This document shows positions 55,412 through 64,000 of a stretch of DNA of 64,000 bases, one piece after another (positions within the stretch are counted from its first letter, which is position 1; each line of letters starts with the position of its first letter). Source of the stretch: Rebecca billardiae RCC1528 (Eukaryota > Haptophyta); assembly GCA_965240325.2 (NCBI GenBank), contig OZ251222.1, positions 2,728,001-2,792,000 of the forward strand, written 5' to 3'. Both the position numbers and the translations under genes were made by a program. The notes under the pieces were generated by a model that was not told where the DNA came from, did not search any database, and saw nothing but the letters and a program-made list of their open reading frames with translations.

Positions 55412-56030
55412 GGCTGCCGCGCGCCACGCAAAGGAGTGGCCTAGCCAAGCAAGGAGCCACCTCCCCCCAAAGCAAGCCAAGATCACCGCGGCCACAGCGC
55501 CCGAAACCCCTCCCGGCCGGATCAGCCTCGTCCTGCTGCACGACACGCGGCTTTCAGAGCGACTGCTACCCGTTTGTATCTGTTCGCTCAATTACGACTT
55601 CATCAACTGCCAGTATCGTTTTTACTGGGCCTCTGACGTCACGGCGGGCTCTTTTGCCGTTTCATATGACGGCGCAAGTACGCGCATGGCACCCACATAC
55701 AGTAGTACTGTATGTCTCGGATGCGTTGACTTGGCTGGCCAATGGGAAGCCGGAAGCAGGCATCTCCCGCGAGATTGCGCACGGATCGGATTCAATGTTG
55801 CATTTAGGGTTATTGGAGTTTTGAGTTTCTGAGTATTCAATTTGTTTTTGAGCAAAAAGAGGCTTGAGATAGGCCTTTTGCTCGGCCTCGCTCGCGCCAG
55901 CCCTGCGCACCCGGGTGGCGCGGGGGCGGCGGCGCTTCCGCGGGAAGTCGGAGCGAATCTTGCCGCGCGGCCCTGCTTGTCGTCGCCTGGGACCGCCGTC
56001 GGACCGACGCCGCTGGTGCCGTCGCTCGTG
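55412..56030. promoter_or_regulatory. Divergent region between CK1 and UDP-sugar pyrophosphorylase
   Basis: 619 bp between start codons. An in-frame Met at 55842 would give the plus-strand protein a 63-residue leader. The stretch 55780-55870 is AT-rich and may be a promoter. Confidence 0.35.
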
Positions 56031-58276
56031 ATGGCGAGCGTCCTCGCCGGCCTGCTGGGCGGTGGCGCGAAGAAGGCCCCCGTGTCACCAAAGGTCAACG
56101 AGAACAAGGCCTATCTCAAGCAGCACCCCTCGCTGCAGGGGAAGATCGACGAGGCGCTGAACGCTTGCCTTGCGGCGCAAGGGCGCGCGTGGCCAGATGA
56201 GATCGACCCCGTGGCGTACATCGGCGGCGCGCTGCGCGTCGAGCCCCATCTCAAGTCGAACATGGCGCTGCTCGGCGCCGACGAGATGCGCCTCGCCAGC
56301 CTGCTCGTGCAGATCGGCCAGGCCCACCTCTTTGCCAAGTGGCCGCCCGCCGGGAAGGCTGACGACGACAAGCGCCGCTTCTTCGAGCAGGTGGCGCAGC
56401 TCGACACGCAGTACCCGGGCGGGCTGCGCGCATACTACGACAACGCAAAGGTGCTGCTCGCGGAGGCCAAGGAGGGCAAGAACCCCCTCGACGGTGCGCG
56501 CGCGGCCCGGGGCCGCGGCACGCCATGCGCGGCGAGGCTCGCAGGAGCTGCGCGGCCGCGCCGTACGTGAGCCTGCCGCCCGCCCGACGTGTGCGCGCGC
56601 GCGCGTGCACAGGCTGGGTGCCCGAGGTGCCCGAGGGCGAGCGCATCGCCGCGGGCTCCACCCGCTTCTTCACCCTCGAGAAGGCGGGCATGGAGGTGGT
56701 CGGTCAGACCGGCTTTGTCCTGGTCGCCGGCGGGCTCGGCGAGCGGCTGGGATACAACGGGATCAAGATCGCGCTGCCGTGCGACACGGCGACGGGGAAG
56801 AGCTACATGCAGTGGTACGCGGAGTACATCCTCGCCTTCCAGGCGCGCGCCTGCCGCGCCGGGCGCAAGATCCCCCTCGCCATCATGACCTCGGACGACA
56901 CGCACGAGAAGACCGCCGCCTTCCTCGAGCAGAACGGCTACTTTGGGCTCGCGCGCGAGCAGGTGACGCTCATGAAGCAGGAGAAGGTGCCCTCGCTCGT
57001 GGACAACTCGGCGCGGTTCGGGCTGAGCGCGGACGACCCGTACAGCCTCGAGACCAAGCCGCACGGCCACGGCGACGTGCACAGCCTCATGTGGACGCAG
57101 GGCGTCGCGAGCGCGTGGCACAAGGCGGGCATCAAGTACGTCGCCTTCTTCCAGGACACGAACGCGCTCGCGTTCCGCGCGTTCCCCGCGATGCTCGGCG
57201 TGTCGGCGAAGTGCAAGTTTGAGTACAACTCGCTCACCGTGCCGCGCACCGCGGGCGAGGCCGTCGGCGGCATCGCCAAGCTGCGCCACACCGACGGGCG
57301 CACGATGACGCTCAACGTCGAGTACAACCAGCTCGACCCGCTGCTGCGCGCGACCGTCAACCCGCAGGGCGACGTGCCCGACGAGCACGGCTGCTCGCCG
57401 TACCCGGGGAACATCAACGTGCTCGTGCTCGAGCTCGGGCCGTACCGCAAGACGCTCGAGGCGACCTCCGGCCAGATGCCCGAGTTCGTCAACCCCAAGT
57501 ACAAGGACAGCTCGAAGGACGTGTTCTCGAAGCCCACGCGCCTCGAGTGCATGATGCAGGACTACCCGCGGCTGCTGCCGCAGGGCGCGCGCGTCGGCTT
57601 CACGCAGCTCGACCGCTGGATCGCGTTCAGTCCGGTGAAGAACAACGCACAGGACGCGGCGAAGAAAGCCGCTGCGGGCACACCGCCCGAGAGCGCGTCC
57701 ACGGGCGAGGCCGACATGTACAACGCGTGCTGCACGATGCTCGACGCGTGCGGTGCGCGCCGCGCCGCGCCCGTCGTCGCGCGCAGCGCGCGTCAGCGGC
57801 TGACGAGCGGCGCACGCGCGGCGCCCCGCCGCGGTCACGCCGTGCGCACCTCCGCCGCCCCACGCGCAGGTATGACCATCGAGCGCGACGTGTCGAAGGA
57901 GTACCTCGGCGTGCCAGTCTCCCTCGCGCCCATGGTGCACCTCAGCCCGGCGTTTGCGCCCACCTGGAGCGAGCTGCTCAAGAAGGTGAAGGGCGGCAGA
58001 GTGAGCGCGCGCTCGGCGCTCATCGTGGACGGCGAGGCCACGCTGAGAGGCCTCGAGCTCGACGGCGCGCTCGTGCTGCGGCCCCGCTACGGCGCGAGCG
58101 TGAAGATCGACTCGCTCAAAGAGACGAACGACGGCTGGGCGTTCGTCGAACTGCCACAGAATGGCGGCGCAGAGCCGGAGGAGATCAAGATGCGCGGCTA
58201 CAAGCTCGAGAAGAAGAGCGCGCGGACGATCGCCTTCAGCGACGGCAAGGAACATAAGGTCCTGGCCGCGAAGTGA
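56031..58276 (+). CDS. UDP-sugar pyrophosphorylase (3 exons)
   Basis: Exons 56031-56493, 56613-57752 and 57870-58276 join in phase (1, 1) to 669 residues, slightly longer than the plant enzyme (about 600-615). Introns of 119 and 117 nt have GTGCGC donors. The reaction is UTP plus sugar-1-phosphate to UDP-sugar plus pyrophosphate, with broad sugar specificity. The nucleotide-binding signature FVLVAGGLGERLGYNGIKIA is characteristic of this family and separates it from UGPase. Further matches: PLAIMTSDDTHEKT, KPHGHGDVHSLMW, YVAFFQDTNALAFRAFPAML, KFEYNSLTVPRTAGEAVGG, YPGNINVLVLEL and QDYPRLLP. It is probably cytosolic. The long upstream start (55842) is less likely for a cytosolic enzyme but cannot be excluded. 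Confidence 0.93.
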
Positions 58277-61131
58277 GTCACAGCGCTCTCACCGCCGCTA
58301 GGTGGCAGGCGGCCTACTCGTCTTCACTTTTCAGTCTCAGTGACCCGCTGTCGGACGCCAGTGTCAGTGAGACGTGAGGCCCGTTCATTGTTTATGTTTG
58401 CGCGAAACTATGTATGAACGCTCTTATTAAACCGAACCCCGCGTGCCGCGGCCCGTTAAGGCGTTACGAGCACGGTCAGACGAGACCGTGATGCTGACAC
58501 TCAGTGTATTCCCGCACAGCAGCAGGCATTGTTATTTGAAGCCTGCGCGCTTTATTATTATTATTGCTTATTAAGCTACTCAGCTGTGATGTCTGCTGCT
58601 TTCAGACCTTTGTAGTTGTAACTGAAATGACTATCGCATAGAGTACACGCGAACTAATAGCTAACATAATTATTTAATAGTATTACTATATATATATAAT
58701 ATATTATTTATGACCGCGTTCCGCGGTCCTCTTCCGTCAGAACCAACGTAGTTGGGGGCCCGCGGTGCAGAGTCTGTCTGTGCCGGCCGTCTGACAGTCT
58801 GTGCGGTGTGCCACCCGCTCCGTCCGACCACCACGGACACTCACACAGCCGGCGGCGTCCGGCCCCGGAGTCGCATATCGGCCACTAACCTCGCCATCGT
58901 CGCGCGGACTCGCCGCTCGCAGATCAGCCTGTGGCTCTCGTGTCAGGCAGTCAGGCATCCGTCGTGCCCATCAGCGCCAGAGCTGGCTCTCAGTCACTGA
59001 GTGAGTGAGAGCCGCCGCTCACGGTCAGCGCGCAGTCCGAGCTCCGAGCTCGCGCGCGAAACGCCCGCCCATGCGCCAGTCAAGCCGTCGAGACTCGAGA
59101 CAGCTCGGATGCGGCGGACGAGAGCAAAAAGGATGTGCGCGTGGTCCAGCTCGTGCTGCGACTCGGACTCGCCCAGTCTCGTCGCCCGCAGATCTGCGCG
59201 CGCTGCTTGCCGCGCCGCTGCATCATGTCCAGCCAGAGGCTCCAGTCAGTCAGCACGCCGCACGCGGATGAGCCATCACAGCTCGGCCATGGACGGCGCG
59301 AGCGAGGGCTTGGGCGAGCGAGATGGCCGTGGTGGCTGCTCCACATCCCGACAAAACGTCCAAGACTACCCGCTCGCACCACGCCGACTGGATCAGGCGA
59401 AGGCTCCGCACTGCAGATCAGGCTCGGCGAGACTGACGCGGCTGAACCGCGACGTCCTCGCGACCGCCCGCGCTTGAACATGCCGAGAGTTCAGCTGCGC
59501 GGCGTGCGGCGTGGCGCGCGCGGGCGCGCGCATGGATTCACGCGTTAGGATGCCCCGCGGTCTCCTCCTCGTACCGTCGCCGACTGCTCTCCGCGCGCGA
59601 GCGTCGACATCGATTCGTGTCCGCGGTCCGGTGCTCGGTTGGAAACCGCACTGACTGGGCCGAAGAGGGATCGGCAGGGCGGGGCGCGCGGGGTGAGCGG
59701 GCACGAAAGCGACGCTGACGACCGTCGGGATACCCGCCGCAGCAGCGCGCACCTGCGCTGAGTCCGTCGGATTGAACGATCGTGCGCTGCCGCAGCGCGG
59801 CGGCAGAGCGCGCGTCTAAAGTATGCGAACCTCGCCCGATGGCCCCGACCGACTCGCGCCGACCAGACCGCGCACCACACGCGCGCGGCCAGCTGCCGCG
59901 GGCCCGAGGCTGGCTCTGGAGGCGGCGCACGCGTGCGCGCTGGCCTGAGGCGCGGCGAAAGCGGCGGCGAGCAAGGCGCGCGGCGTGGGAGGGCGACATG
60001 CACACCCTAGCACCTGCCCAGCCGCGCGCGCGCGCCGCCTCCGCGCGCGCGTACACGGCCGCAGGAGCTCGCGCCGTGCGCGCCCCACTCGCCCCCCGGG
60101 GCGGGCGCCCACGAGAGTTAGTCGCTGGAGCGAGGCCGCGCAGCAGCGAAGCGGGAGCCAACCTCTGGCGCTGCCGCCACTAGTACTAGTAGTACTGGGA
60201 GTTGACAGCCCTTACCGCCCTTGACTCCAGCGGATAGCTGCGGCGGGTATTTTCAATCTCTCGCACTATTGGAGTTGGTTGGACGATTATGTCAACGGTC
60301 GTTCTTGGCATCTTGCAGCGGCGAGGCCATATTATTTTACTATGGTCACACTACATTAAGGAGAGTCTACCCACAATTACCCTGCCTCGCACACTTGGGC
60401 GCGGGTTTCGTTGATTCCTCTGTTCACTATTCAAGACGGCGGACGCGCCCTTTTTCGACGAGGATGCACCTGTAAGGGAGTCTCAAAATTCGAAACTCGG
60501 TCTCCTCCAGCCCTGAAAATCGTCCCCCGTCCCTTTTTTCTTTGATCAAAGATCTTTTTGAAACGTGGTTCGGGCCCGCTGGTGCGGGCTCCACGCTGCG
60601 CGCTCCGCCCTGCACCGCGGGCCATTAAATGCTGGTTTCAATATAATCAGTTTTGACTAATCACGCCTTAACCAAGTGTGCACGTTAAAACATAGTAAAC
60701 TGTAGTAAGGTTTTGAGGTTGCCCGACGCCCCGGGCCCGAGTCGTCCGACCAGACTGCGCGCATCCTAAGACGCCATCCTCATCCTGACTGAGACCATTA
60801 TTAATGAATCATCGATCATCATATTATAATCATGCCCGCATCCTGCGCATCCAGACGCCATCCGGTCATCCTGACTGAGACCTGTCGATCACCTGAGTCC
60901 TGAGTACTTGACGCCGGCCGGCCACTCCCGGGACCGTCAGATCAGGCCGACCGTGACTCGTCACTCGTGAGGCGCCGTCAGCGGTGTCTACGTTGTCTGT
61001 CTGCGCCGGTCAGACTGAATTTGTCGGTCGACAAAAATGTTTATGTGCCGCGATGACTCCGATGAAGCTGCGTGCTACATGTTTAATAATATGATGAAGA
61101 CAGCCGTCAGGACCAGTAGCAGGCCGTGCAC
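58277..61131. other. 2.9-kb tail-to-tail spacer, the longest here
   Basis: AT-rich at 58380-58730. GC-rich at 59000-60180, with several open frames up to 207 codons on both strands but no recognisable motif, so possibly a decayed gene. From 60230 to 61030 it is AT-richer, with one dispersed repeat copy at 60662-60687. Confidence 0.4.
60662..60687 (+). repeat. 26-bp dispersed repeat copy
   Basis: Matches 4400-4425 at 25 of 26 positions (CACGCCTTAACCAAGTGTGC and six more bases). Confidence 0.75.
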
Positions 61132-61959
61132 TCAGTACACGAGTTCGGTCTCCAGGGGCCACACCACCTCGCGGTCGAGCTGCAAGCTGATCGGCTGGCA
61201 GAAGATGTCCACCCACTCAGCGGCGGTTGGCGCATCCTCGTTCATCGCGAGGGTGGTAATTGTCTCCTGCGTGGGGAGGATGTCACTGTGACGGTTACGC
61301 AGGTCCGCGAGCAGGCCGTCGCGCTCTGACTTCCTCACGCTTTGCAGTGAGCGCCCGATGTTGAGCACGCCGATGTACGCCTCGCTCACCTTGAGCGCGC
61401 CGGGCACAACCACATCACCGGCGTTCTTGCTGTGAGACTGCACGTTGGAGAGCGACCATGCGGGGAACGCGCGCGTGGGGATGTCATCGGTCGTTGCGAG
61501 CACTTTGATCTCGTCGGCGATAGCGCCCGACTCAGCCATCTCCACGTACTCCTGCACGAAGCCGGTCAGCGTCTTCAGCCCTCCCTGCAAACAAAATCGG
61601 CCGCAGCGGAGGGTGTGAGTTGGGTCTACGGCGCGCGCGAGCACTGAAGATGCGGCGTGCGCGCGCACCTCGAGCACATGGAAGAAGTACCCCGGGTACA
61701 TGAGCAGCAGGCCAGTTAGCTGACTCGTCTCGTCCTCCCCTGTCGACTGCACCTTCCGGACGGTCGCAGAGTGCCACTCCACGACCTTACGCGGGTCACT
61801 TGCGACCACCGAGCCCAAAACACACACCCGGCCGAGGAGGGCCGACGTCTTGTTCAGCCGCTCGTTCCGCTTCAAGATGGTGTCGAGCACCGAGGTCGGC
61901 TCCTGCTCCTCCTCCGCGACAGCATCGTCGACGGGCACTTGCTGCAACTGGTTAGCCAT
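61132..61959 (-). CDS. BLUF-like / TEX47-like domain protein (2 exons)
   Basis: Exons 61959-61669 and 61584-61132 join in phase 0 across an 84-nt intron (GTGCGC...TTTGCAG) to 247 residues. The core LTGLLLMYPGYFFHVLE joined to GGLKTLTGFVQEYVEM matches the strand-loop-helix region of BLUF-type folds (pattern GLLL-Y-G-F-HVLEG). It also matches the animal protein TEX47, which shares this fold and lacks flavin. The flanks (RVCVLGSVVASDPRKVVEWH, LPTQETITTLAMNED) are not diagnostic. A flavin-binding Tyr/Gln pair could not be assigned, so light sensing is not claimed. The intron has an unusually pyrimidine-rich acceptor for this window. Confidence 0.65.
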   Translation of the reverse strand: MANQLQQVPVDDAVAEEEQEPTSVLDTILKRNERLNKTSALLGRVCVLGSVVASDPRKVVEWHSATVRKVQSTGEDETSQLTGLLLMYPGYFFHVLEVRAHAASSVLARAVDPTHTLRCGRFCLQGGLKTLTGFVQEYVEMAESGAIADEIKVLATTDDIPTRAFPAWSLSNVQSHSKNAGDVVVPGALKVSEAYIGVLNIGRSLQSVRKSERDGLLADLRNRHSDILPTQETITTLAMNEDAPTAAEWVDIFCQPISLQLDREVVWPLETELVY

Positions 61960-62130
61960 TGCTCCACCAGGCCCAAGAGCACCCACCCAGCTTGCAACTG
62001 CCGCTCCCGCCGTCCCGCGGCGCACAGGGGAGGAACTCGCGAATAAAAAGTCGTCGCGCGAAAAGCAGCCGAAAAAACTCCAGGCCGCCCCGTGCCGAGC
62101 GACGCGACGCGCGATATATCAAGAATCAAG
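61960..62130. promoter_or_regulatory. Short bidirectional promoter region
   Basis: 171 bp between divergent start codons. An A-rich stretch (GAATAAAAAG and AAAAAACTCC) lies at 62041-62081. Confidence 0.4.
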
Positions 62131-62673
62131 ATGGCCAGCATGCGCGCCGCGCTTCGGCCATCACTCTCTGCCGCACGGCGGCTCATCCCCGCGTGGGGCA
62201 TGGCGGGTTCACCGATGGGCTTCTCGTCTAGCGCAGCACATCCAATACGAGCCAAGCTCTACTTCTCGCAGGCGCTCGTCATCCAACCCGAGATGCCTGA
62301 GCCGGACGGCGGCACGAAGCAGCACGAGAAGGTGGTGATGCGCGTCGATGTCGACGAGCTCGGGCTCACGCCCGAGCAGCTGGAGAGGCTCACCACCGTC
62401 GCCGGGCCGCGTTTCAACGAGGAGACGCGCACTCTCACCCTCGTCGGCCGAGTGCACGAAGAGGCCGCTGCGAACAAGGCACTCGTGCGCGAACAGCTAG
62501 CCCTGCTCATCGACGACGCTGTTGCGAATTGCGGCGGCGGGAGTGGGATTGCCGCGGAGAGCGAGGATATGAGTGCGGCGCCTGGAGTGCCGACAGACTC
62601 GCCGCCGTCGGCGCCGGGCGCCGACAGCGGAAACGACATGCGTAGTATTGACCCGGACACGCGTAAGCCGTGA
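62131..62673 (+). CDS. Mitochondrial small-subunit ribosomal protein mS35
   Basis: A single exon of 180 residues. The N-terminus (MASMRAALRPSLSAARRLIP) is a typical mitochondrial presequence, basic with no acidic residue in the first 40. Residues about 67-125 carry the conserved mS35 core: KVVMRVDVDELGLTPEQLER, TVAGPRFNEETRTLTLVGRV and the helix NKALVREQLALLIDDA. The tail is disordered. In-frame Met at 62092 is less likely because it would place a less basic stretch before the presequence. Confidence 0.8.
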   Translation: MASMRAALRPSLSAARRLIPAWGMAGSPMGFSSSAAHPIRAKLYFSQALVIQPEMPEPDGGTKQHEKVVMRVDVDELGLTPEQLERLTTVAGPRFNEETRTLTLVGRVHEEAAANKALVREQLALLIDDAVANCGGGSGIAAESEDMSAAPGVPTDSPPSAPGADSGNDMRSIDPDTRKP

Positions 62674-63695
62674 CTCGGAGGAGGTGCGGCCCTTTGATCG
62701 GTGCGCAAGCCGGGATCCGGGAAGGCTCGGTCTGACGTCCGACTGTGTGAGTCAACCTGGAACCAAACCGAGCGAAGTCGTAAGTACACGTATGCTAGTA
62801 GTCCTATCATATAATAAATCAGCAGTGCGCACTGATCACATTCAGTCGTAGCCGCCCGCAGCTAGTCCGAACCGTCTGATCGGGATCGATATCCGCGAGA
62901 CTCCGGCGAGTGACCGCGACGGACACGGTCACGGTCCTCGGCTGCTCACATCGATGAGTCTGTCTGACACTCTGAGTCTGACACCGGCCACCGGAACTCC
63001 AAACTGCGGGAGCGGCGTCTGCGGCATTCTGCGACTCTGCGGGGACACTCGTCACTCGGTCAGACTCACTCACAGGACTCGCGCGATGTCCAGCGCCATA
63101 ATTTAGGGGGGCCAAACCGCTCATTTAAAAAAGAAAATCAAAGCCGCGGCGCATTTTCGCTCCTCCCTCGGCCTTTTAGGGTGGCGCGGAGCCTTTTTCT
63201 CGGACCCCGCTCGAAAATCGAGCTCCGACGCGTTCGGGCGCTCAGAGCTCGGTTCCGCTCCAGCACGAGCGGCCGGAGGCAGTGGACCGCCGCGCGCTCG
63301 CGTCCCATGATACGCCGAGATGGTCTCGGGAGCGCGCGCGCGTGACGCTGGTGGGCGCTTCTGACCCTTGTCTTTGCGCCACCAGCGGCTCACCACCCGG
63401 TTCTTGGCCACCTCGCGCCGTGCGCGGCGCGCGTCGGCCGGCTTGAATTGCTGCGCTGCGTACGCCCGTCACGCTACCCCTCCTTGTGGCTCAAGATCAA
63501 CTCGCCCCGGCGAGATCGATGCTCGCCCCAGGTGTTCATGTGTATCCGTGGATGCCCAGCTCGCCTAACCTGCCCTGCTGCGCCGGAATCGCCGTCAGCA
63601 GACCGGCGCGAGCTCGCGCGCAACACCTCCGCGGAGCCCGCAACTGTCATGTTCCGCTCGTAGGGCCCGTGTTTGCACCTGCCGTGGCACTTGCG
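62674..63695. other. Spacer at the right end
   Basis: No gene supported. A minus frame at 63121-63411 starts MAKNRVVSRWWRKDKGQKRP and is very basic, but it matches no family and ends in low-complexity sequence. Confidence 0.4.
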
Positions 63696-64000
63696 ATGGT
63701 CAGCACGTTGGGTATGGGTCACGCGTGCCCCCAGATGGCGTCGGGGCGCCTCCCATTCGCCTCTCAGGACGTCGCGGACGTGCTCGCAGGCACCGGTTGG
63801 CTCATTCGACAGGTCCGACGTGCACTCGACCGTGCCTACAAGCGCGCCCCTGTGACGCGCATGCCTGCAGAAGCAGACGCAGATGGGCCTCAATGCACCG
63901 TGGTGCGCCCAAGACCGGCGGGAGCGTCAGAGACCGTCTCAATCTTGACACCTTGCACACGCCGGCGCTTGCCATTGGGCTCCGCGCAGCCAGTCAGGAG
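63696..64000 (+). CDS. Open frame running off the window, unknown
   Basis: From the ATG at 63696 the frame stays open to the edge (about 101 codons) and reads MVSTLGMGHACPQMASGRLP, ASQDVADVLAGTGWLIRQVR and RALDRAYKRAPVTRMP. The upstream part in the same frame (LVGPVFAPAVALAMV) is also open, so this might be a later exon. The composition looks coding-like but I recognise no family. The opposite strand here has frames with stops. Confidence 0.3.
   Translation, partial: MVSTLGMGHACPQMASGRLPFASQDVADVLAGTGWLIRQVRRALDRAYKRAPVTRMPAEADADGPQCTVVRPRPAGASETVSILTPCTRRRLPLGSAQPVR

Noticed and set aside
56031-58276. Assignment as UDP-N-acetylglucosamine or UDP-glucose pyrophosphorylase
   Set aside because: The AGGLGERLGYNGIK signature and the overall length fit UDP-sugar pyrophosphorylase better than either of the other two families.
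59001-60224. Overlapping open frames of 130-207 codons
   Set aside because: All are Arg/Ala/Ser-rich with none dominant and no motifs; at best a decayed gene.
63121-63411. Basic 96-codon minus frame suspected to be a ribosomal protein
   Set aside because: It did not match the ribosomal protein I compared it with (eL20), I recognise no family, and it ends in low-complexity sequence.

Overview
This is nuclear DNA of a eukaryote. Most genes recognised are typical eukaryotic genes: V-ATPase subunit H, a strawberry-notch helicase, a casein kinase 1, an RBR ubiquitin ligase, ribosomal protein eL39, mitochondrial ribosomal protein mS35, TMEM230 and Vps55/LEPROT. Thirteen of them can be joined across short spliceosomal introns in the correct phase. 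Coding DNA is very GC-rich and intron donors are mostly GTGCGC/GTGCGT. Chorismate synthase, a UDP-sugar pyrophosphorylase, a NOA1/YqeH-type GTPase whose leader looks like signal peptide plus transit peptide, an SfsA protein and a bacterial-type metal-binding receptor with a membrane anchor point to an alga. My best guess is a haptophyte or a similar alga with a complex plastid. This is an inference; no species can be named from the window.

Layout. 1-5.2 kb: the N-terminal part of a NOA1-like GTPase (cut by the window edge), a broken DnaQ-like exonuclease frame, a small glycine-rich membrane protein and a gene fragment whose 5' side abuts a dispersed repeat. 5.9-9.1 kb: SfsA and an unknown repeat protein. 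9.5-14.5 kb: MATE transporter, armadillo-like protein, N-myristoylation-type PP2C phosphatase. 16.4-19 kb: membrane-anchored periplasmic-binding-like protein and Vps55. 21-28.7 kb: RBR E3 ligase, chorismate synthase, long-chain polyprenyl diphosphate synthase, CobW-family protein. 29.3-39 kb: a GMPPB-like protein with a degraded catalytic signature, an unknown signal-anchored protein, the strawberry-notch helicase (about 1640 residues) and eL39. 41.4-47.7 kb: lamin-tail-domain protein, a two-TM protein, V-ATPase H in seven exons. 48.6-58.3 kb: RECQL4-like helicase, TMEM230, casein kinase 1, UDP-sugar pyrophosphorylase. 61.1-64 kb: a TEX47/BLUF-like protein, mS35, and an open frame running off the edge.

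Organisation. From about 7 kb onward the genes mostly form head-to-head pairs (ten pairs, with 131-694 bp between start codons). Pairs are separated by tail-to-tail spacers of 0.4-2.9 kb that hold no convincing gene, are poorer in GC and carry the microsatellites, inverted repeats and dispersed repeats. There is no metabolic operon; neighbours look functionally unrelated. Only weak links exist, for example two sugar-nucleotide pyrophosphorylase-fold proteins and two endomembrane proteins (Vps55, V-ATPase H).

The observations most worth checking are the GMPPB-like protein that has lost its catalytic signature, a CobW GTPase without its guanine-specificity motif, an inserted-looking element at 20.2-20.85 kb bounded by direct and inverted repeats, the strict strand alternation, and the membrane-anchored bacterial-type receptor.
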